Assembly (NCBI GenBank): GCA_009784635.1 | Contig: WRBG01000030.1 | Location: 1 to 14,714, forward strand | DNA: 14,714 nucleotides | From: Bacteroidales bacterium | Lineage (GTDB): Bacteria; Bacteroidota; Bacteroidia; Bacteroidales; UBA932 | Direction of reading: 5' to 3' | Shown: positions 11,168-14,714 of the stretch, one piece after another | Numbering within the stretch: the first letter of the stretch is position 1 | How the letters are laid out: every line of letters begins with the position of its first letter | Translations under genes and position numbers: made by a program | The notes under the pieces: model-generated | What the model saw: only the letters and a program-made list of their open reading frames with translations | Databases searched by the model: none | What the model was told of the DNA's origin: nothing

Positions 11168-13627
11168 ATGAAGCGCAACATTGTTCTTTTTTTGCTGACC
11201 GGATTACCGCTGCTCATCTATGCGCAGCGCAGCCTGCCGGACAGCCTGTCGGTATCATTTCGCAATCAGTTGGAAATCTTTCCTCAAGAAAAGATATACG
11301 TACATACCGACAAACCCTACTACCTTTCGGGAGAGAAGATATGGTTTAGGGCGTGGTTGGTTGATGCCATTACCCATGCTCCCTCTCCGGTCAGCAGATA
11401 TGTCTATGTGGAGTTAATCAACCACTTGGATTCTGTGGTAACACGGGTTAAGATATGCGAAGAACAGGAAGCGTACCACGGCCATATCCTTATTCCCGAT
11501 GATACGCCTCAAGGCGCCTACACGCTACGCGCCTACACCACCTTCATGCGCAGCCAAGATGAACACTACTTCTTCACCAAAACCCTCTACTTAGGCGCTC
11601 CCCCTGCTCATACCGCCCAAACAGAAACGCGGCCTTTTCATCAATCAGCCGATGACGATTTTGATGTCTCCTTTTATCCGGAAGGAGGCTCCTTGATACT
11701 GGGCGCGACGGGGAGAGTCGCGTTCAAAGCTGTGAAATCCAACGGCCAATCAACAGAAATTTCCGGTGCGGTATACAATCAATCTCATGAAGAAATTGGG
11801 ACGATACAGTCTATCCACTTGGGGATGGGCTCTTTTCCATTTCTGCCCCAAAAGGGGGAGCGCTATTATGCCATTTGCACAAACGACCAAGGGAAAACCA
11901 AGTTTTTTGACCTTCCGCCGGCGCTTGATTATGGATATTCGCTTTCTGTTAGTCAATTAACAGGTCGGTTGACCGGGAATCTTCACGTATCGGTACAAAA
12001 ACCTGCCGGCGCCGCTTCAAATGATGAACTCTACCTGCTGGCCCATACCCGCGGGATGATACATTTCATTGACCCTTGGGACCATGAGCAAAACTTTGAG
12101 GTGATGGCAAAAGAATGGTTTCCATCGGGCGTGTTGCATTTGATACTGTTTGACGCCCATCTACGTCCGGTGAGTGAGCGATTGGTATTTATCAACAACG
12201 ATGACCAAGCTCAAGTCGTCTATCGTACAGATAAGGAGCGATACGCGCGTCGCTCATTAGTAAAAAACAGCGTAACCATCACAAATATAGATGGTCAACC
12301 CTTGGACGGTAGTTTTTCTGTTTCGGTAACTTCCAACAGGGAGGTTGCGCCCGACACTACAACCAATATCTTGACTCAATTGTTGCTGACCTCCGATTTA
12401 CGCGGCTATATCCAAAATCCTGCATCCTATTTCCAACCCGGCCTTGAATCGGCAAACGCCTTGGATTTGCTGATGCTTACACAGGGCTGGAGACGCTACA
12501 ACATGGCTGAGTTGGCGCAGGGACGCTTTGCTCGGCCTACATTTCCCATTGAGTGGGGGCAAGAGGTTTCGGGAAGCGTCCAAATGGCATCCTCCGGCAG
12601 GGCAGTCGAAGATGTTGAGGTACACATTGCCAGCCTTGCTATGGGCGTTTTTTTCCATACTGCCCAAACCAACAGTGAGGGACGTTTTCGTATGTCTATC
12701 GGGGAATTTCCCGACAGTACGCGATTTGTCGTCAGTGTAGAATCCCCAAGAAGAACAAATATTGAGTTGATTTTGGACAAGGAGGCCTTTCCGGAACGGA
12801 CTTTGTCCATGGTTTCACCCGTTGAAGTGGATAAAAATCAATTTGCCCAATACGCCTACAAAGCAGAGCGGCAATTTATTGATGAGGGCGGTATTCGCGT
12901 GGTACAATTGTCGGCGGCTGTGGTTGCGGCAGACCGGAAGCCGGTGCCTCCCTATAAGTCCCAATTTTACCAACCTCCACCACCTGCACGCACCCTTACA
13001 GGGGAGCAAATGGCGTTGCGTCCTCCCGGTACAAGTATCTATGACCTAATGAGTACTGTCCTGGGTGTAGCCATATGGAGAGACGAGGCGGGGAATCGAT
13101 ATGCTCTTCTGCGCCCCCGTCCCTTATGGGAGGGTGAAACCATCATGGATAGGATACCCCTAATTTTGCTGGATGATATGCCCATGGATTATAGCGTTAT
13201 CAATTCTATCAGCACGTCTGATATTGCACACATTGACGTATTGATGCCCGGCGCTTCTTCTGCCATGTTTGGCATGCGGGCCCCTAATGGAGTGGTATCC
13301 ATCTTTACCAAGAGTGGCCGTGGCATCAGTGATGTGGGCCGCACAACCGCTCCACTGCCCAATATCAAAGCGCTTATGCCCTTGGGCTACCAGCAACCCG
13401 TAGCGTTTTACGCGCCCAAATACGAAACCCAAGCGCAGCGCAACAACCCCAAACCCGATGTACGCACCACCATACACTGGCAACCCGTGGTGTCGATAAA
13501 TAATCAAGGCGTGGCGACTTTTGAATTTTACACCTCAGATGAGCCAACCTCCTACACTGTTACCATAGAGGGGGTAGCCGGAGACGGGACGATTATTCGA
13601 AAAGTAGGAAAACTGACGTTGCAGTAG
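11168..13627 (+). CDS. Exported MG2-domain protein with a TonB-receptor plug-like domain
   Basis: An 819-residue protein with a signal peptide (MKRNIVLFLLTGLPLLIYAQ). Residues about 35-145 look like an MG2 macroglobulin domain (KIYVHTDKPYYLSGEKIWFR, then VYVELI, IPDDTPQGAYTLRAYT). Residues about 463-540 resemble a carboxypeptidase-regulatory-like beta sandwich (SGSV...EDVEVHIAS...NSEGRFRMS). Residues about 610-715 resemble a TonB-receptor plug (IYDLMSTVLGV, then LILLDDMPMD, IAHIDVLMPGASSAMFG, PNGVVSIFTKSG). A last beta-rich block ends the protein, with no 22-strand barrel. This architecture occurs in Bacteroidetes envelope proteins of unknown function; a periplasmic or surface role is inferred. 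The frame extends to a TTG at 11144, but that lies in the -7 box, so ATG 11168 is chosen. It ends in TAG before a bidirectional terminator. Confidence 0.85.
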   Translation: MKRNIVLFLLTGLPLLIYAQRSLPDSLSVSFRNQLEIFPQEKIYVHTDKPYYLSGEKIWFRAWLVDAITHAPSPVSRYVYVELINHLDSVVTRVKICEEQEAYHGHILIPDDTPQGAYTLRAYTTFMRSQDEHYFFTKTLYLGAPPAHTAQTETRPFHQSADDDFDVSFYPEGGSLILGATGRVAFKAVKSNGQSTEISGAVYNQSHEEIGTIQSIHLGMGSFPFLPQKGERYYAICTNDQGKTKFFDLPPALDYGYSLSVSQLTGRLTGNLHVSVQKPAGAASNDELYLLAHTRGMIHFIDPWDHEQNFEVMAKEWFPSGVLHLILFDAHLRPVSERLVFINNDDQAQVVYRTDKERYARRSLVKNSVTITNIDGQPLDGSFSVSVTSNREVAPDTTTNILTQLLLTSDLRGYIQNPASYFQPGLESANALDLLMLTQGWRRYNMAELAQGRFARPTFPIEWGQEVSGSVQMASSGRAVEDVEVHIASLAMGVFFHTAQTNSEGRFRMSIGEFPDSTRFVVSVESPRRTNIELILDKEAFPERTLSMVSPVEVDKNQFAQYAYKAERQFIDEGGIRVVQLSAAVVAADRKPVPPYKSQFYQPPPPARTLTGEQMALRPPGTSIYDLMSTVLGVAIWRDEAGNRYALLRPRPLWEGETIMDRIPLILLDDMPMDYSVINSISTSDIAHIDVLMPGASSAMFGMRAPNGVVSIFTKSGRGISDVGRTTAPLPNIKALMPLGYQQPVAFYAPKYETQAQRNNPKPDVRTTIHWQPVVSINNQGVATFEFYTSDEPTSYTVTIEGVAGDGTIIRKVGKLTLQ

Positions 13628-13666
13628 CGATTTCGTCAATTTTATCCATTACAATATCATATCAAG

Positions 13667-13703
13667 AAAAAACCGTCCGAAATTTATTCGAGACGGCTTT
13701 TTT
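13667..13703. terminator. Bidirectional terminator between convergent genes
   Basis: AAAAAA-CCGTC-CGAA ... TTCG-A-GACGG-C-TTTTTT: a hairpin (13673-13696) with one bulged A, flanked by an A run on the left and a T run on the right. It serves the plus-strand gene ending at 13627 and the minus-strand gene ending at 13743. Confidence 0.8.
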
Positions 13704-13742
13704 ACGCCTTTGCTTTGTTTTAACAAAATGATAGTAAAGTTA

Positions 13743-14006
13743 TTACTGATTCGTAATAGTAGTATCATCACATTCGGTGAAAAACACGCTATTAGTGCCA
13801 CCACTACCAGTATTGCCAGTACCAGTATTACCAGTACCAGTATTACCAGGGGGGCATATCCCCCAGTCTGTATGGTAATTGCAACCTATCTGGGTGGGAG
13901 GCATTGGAATTGTACATTCCGGAAATTCTGAACCACCTTGGACCCTGCTCATTTCTTGATTGCCTAATTGGGCAATCACTTGTTTGTTTAATTGTAATTT
14001 TTTCAT
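13743..14006 (-). CDS. RiPP precursor peptide with Bacteroidetes GG leader
   Basis: An 87-residue peptide. The leader MKKLQLNKQVIAQLGNQEM followed by SRVQGG (double Gly at 24-25) matches the Bacteroidetes natural-product precursor leader (K-K-L-x-L-x-K-x-x-I-A-x-L-x-x-x-E-M-x-x-V-x-G-G), found on class I lanthipeptide-like precursors and cut by C39-type peptidase transporters. The 62-residue core has four Cys (31, 42, 51, 79), one Trp, many Thr and three GNTGT/GNTGS repeats (54-68), ending ECDDTTITNQ. Cys with abundant Thr would allow lanthionine-type rings, but no modifying enzyme, radical SAM protein, protease or transporter is in the window. It has its own promoter and shares a terminator with the convergent gene. 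Leader assignment is strong; the modification type is unknown. Confidence 0.82.
   Translation of the reverse strand: MKKLQLNKQVIAQLGNQEMSRVQGGSEFPECTIPMPPTQIGCNYHTDWGICPPGNTGTGNTGTGNTGSGGTNSVFFTECDDTTITNQ
13803..13847 (-). repeat. Three 15-base tandem repeats in the RiPP core
   Basis: The coding strand repeats GGTAATACTGGTACT three times with small differences (third copy GGCAATACTGGTAGT), encoding GNTGT, GNTGT and GNTGS. Copy number could change by slippage or unequal exchange. Confidence 0.85.
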
Positions 14007-14042
14007 AAATGATTAAATTTAGAGTTAATAAAATATCGGGGG

Positions 14043-14075
14043 CGAAGATATGAAAAATTTACAGATATCAACAAA
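14043..14075 (-). promoter_or_regulatory. Promoter of the RiPP precursor gene
   Basis: TATCTTCG (14050-14043, one mismatch to TAnnTTTG) with TTTG at 14075-14072 (21-base spacer) or TTG at 14071-14069 (18-base spacer). The leader to the ATG at 14006 would be about 30 bases of A/T-rich sequence without a Shine-Dalgarno, as is usual in this phylum. Confidence 0.5.
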
Positions 14076-14115
14076 TTTTTATTTCTCGAGTTCCATTGGC
14101 GTGCAAATACTGACC

Positions 14116-14150
14116 AAAAATTAAGGGCTGCCCAAACGAGCAGCCCTTAA
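14116..14150 (-). terminator. Terminator of the SusD-like gene
   Basis: A perfect 11-base-pair stem (TTAAGGGCTGC / GCAGCCCTTAA) with loop of 8 bases, followed on the minus strand by TTTTT. It lies 24 bases after the SusD-like stop and separates that gene from the RiPP gene. Confidence 0.9.
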
Positions 14151-14173
14151 AAAATGGGGTGTTTCAGCAGGCG

Positions 14174-14714
14174 CTATCTATTGCCGCCGGCCCACCAAAC
14201 ATTCTCGCTGTACACATAAGTGCCGTCTCCAAAAACACCACGAAGAATCGCATTGTTATTCACGTCGCTATTGCCATAAGTAAATCGCAACGGGAATTGC
14301 AGCGGATTCTTCAAAAATCCGGTAGTCCATGCATCGCCCATTGCTCTGCAGCGGCGATAATCATGATAGGCTTCCAATGCCTCACATTCAAAGAATGACA
14401 AATACTTTTGAGTCATAACTTCGGCCAAGGGATTGGCGTCAAATAAAGGCTTTACTTCATCTTCAAAATAGCTCTCTGCCATTGCGGGAGTGAGGCCGCC
14501 GGTAATGTTATTCACCTGAGCAAATGCCGCAATTACAGCCTCTTTCAATGCAACTTCTGCTTGTGCTATCTGACCTAACCTCACATGGGCTTCGGCTTTC
14601 AAGAAAAGCAACTCGTGATAGCTCATCATAAAGGTCGGGGCTGTATTTCTAACGCCGGCTACGGCAAAAGTGGATGACGACAGCGCGGATCTGGCAAACG
14701 CATTTTGATCTTGA
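14174..14714 (-). CDS. SusD/RagB-family outer-membrane lipoprotein, C-terminal part
   Basis: The frame is open from the right edge down to a TAG at 14174, giving at least 180 residues; the N-terminus and any lipoprotein signal are outside the window. The part seen contains the typical SusD C-terminal helix (MMSYHELLFLKAEAHVRLGQ, then A-x-x-A-L-K-E-A), a helical middle with QKYLSFFECEALEAYHDYRR (the usual W/F-x-E-x-x-x-D-x-R-R block) and a tail with PLRFTYGNSDVNNN. SusD-like proteins cap SusC-type TonB transporters and bind glycans or peptides at the cell surface. A susC partner would lie upstream, beyond the window. The SusD-like_2 subgroup is likely but not certain. Confidence 0.85.
   Translation of the reverse strand, partial: QDQNAFARSALSSSTFAVAGVRNTAPTFMMSYHELLFLKAEAHVRLGQIAQAEVALKEAVIAAFAQVNNITGGLTPAMAESYFEDEVKPLFDANPLAEVMTQKYLSFFECEALEAYHDYRRCRAMGDAWTTGFLKNPLQFPLRFTYGNSDVNNNAILRGVFGDGTYVYSENVWWAGGNR

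Noticed and set aside
13803..13847. CRISPR-like repeats
   Set aside because: The units are directly abutting 15-base coding repeats without spacers and lie in frame inside a precursor peptide.
14159..14398. Plus-strand frame of 79 codons opposite the SusD-like gene
   Set aside because: Shadow frame; the minus strand shows SusD motifs and a matching terminator.

Overview
The window is a piece of a Bacteroidota chromosome, most likely from an anaerobic Bacteroidales member. The evidence is a repeated promoter signature of the Bacteroidetes primary sigma factor (TTG or TTTG, about 19 bases, then TAnnTTTG), a SusD/RagB-type lipoprotein, an MG2/TonB-plug surface protein, a Bacteroidetes-type double-glycine RiPP leader, the futalosine menaquinone gene mqnC, and the [FeFe]-hydrogenase maturase hydF, which implies hydrogen metabolism without oxygen. 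No species can be named from the sequence alone.

Layout. 1-200: a promoter that drives one or two tiny overlapping ORFs on the minus strand. 185-1904: a minus-strand fur/perR-like regulator followed by hydF. 1837-2348: a short island bounded by two 22/24-identical copies of a tRNA 3' end and holding only a DUF5053-like gene and its terminator; it looks like the remnant of an element integrated at tRNA-Arg. 2300-5076: a minus-strand housekeeping operon, promoter - DUF177/yceD - rpmF - plsX - fabH - tRNA-Arg(CCT) - terminator, in which fabH carries an in-frame UGA exactly where a conserved Trp codon is expected. 5107-7189: a plus-strand NAD salvage pair, pncB and pncA, overlapping by 32 bases. 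7169-9787: minus-strand gpsA - pgi - DUF2442. 9795-10958: mqnC, divergent from gpsA, with a very compact shared promoter region. 10959-11167: an intergenic region with a double palindrome and a strong-looking antisense promoter. 11168-13627: a large exported MG2 + plug-domain protein. 13743-14006: an orphan RiPP precursor with a GG leader and a GNTGT repeat core. 14174-14714: the C-terminal part of a SusD-like gene that runs off the right edge.

How the genes fit together. The DUF177-rpmF-plsX-fabH set couples ribosome assembly to initiation of fatty acid and phospholipid synthesis, as in many bacteria. pncA and pncB recycle nicotinamide to nicotinate mononucleotide. gpsA and pgi sit at the glycolysis/lipid branch. 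mqnC belongs to menaquinone synthesis. The Fur-family protein has the exact ligand spacing of PerR, which makes sense beside an oxygen-sensitive hydrogenase maturase. The right end (MG2/plug protein, RiPP precursor, SusD-like protein) is an accessory, envelope-facing region.

The most notable observations are the fabH UGA, the miniature tRNA-bounded island, the RiPP precursor without enzymes nearby, and the palindrome-embedded antisense promoter after mqnC. All calls are by eye from the sequence; no database search was run.
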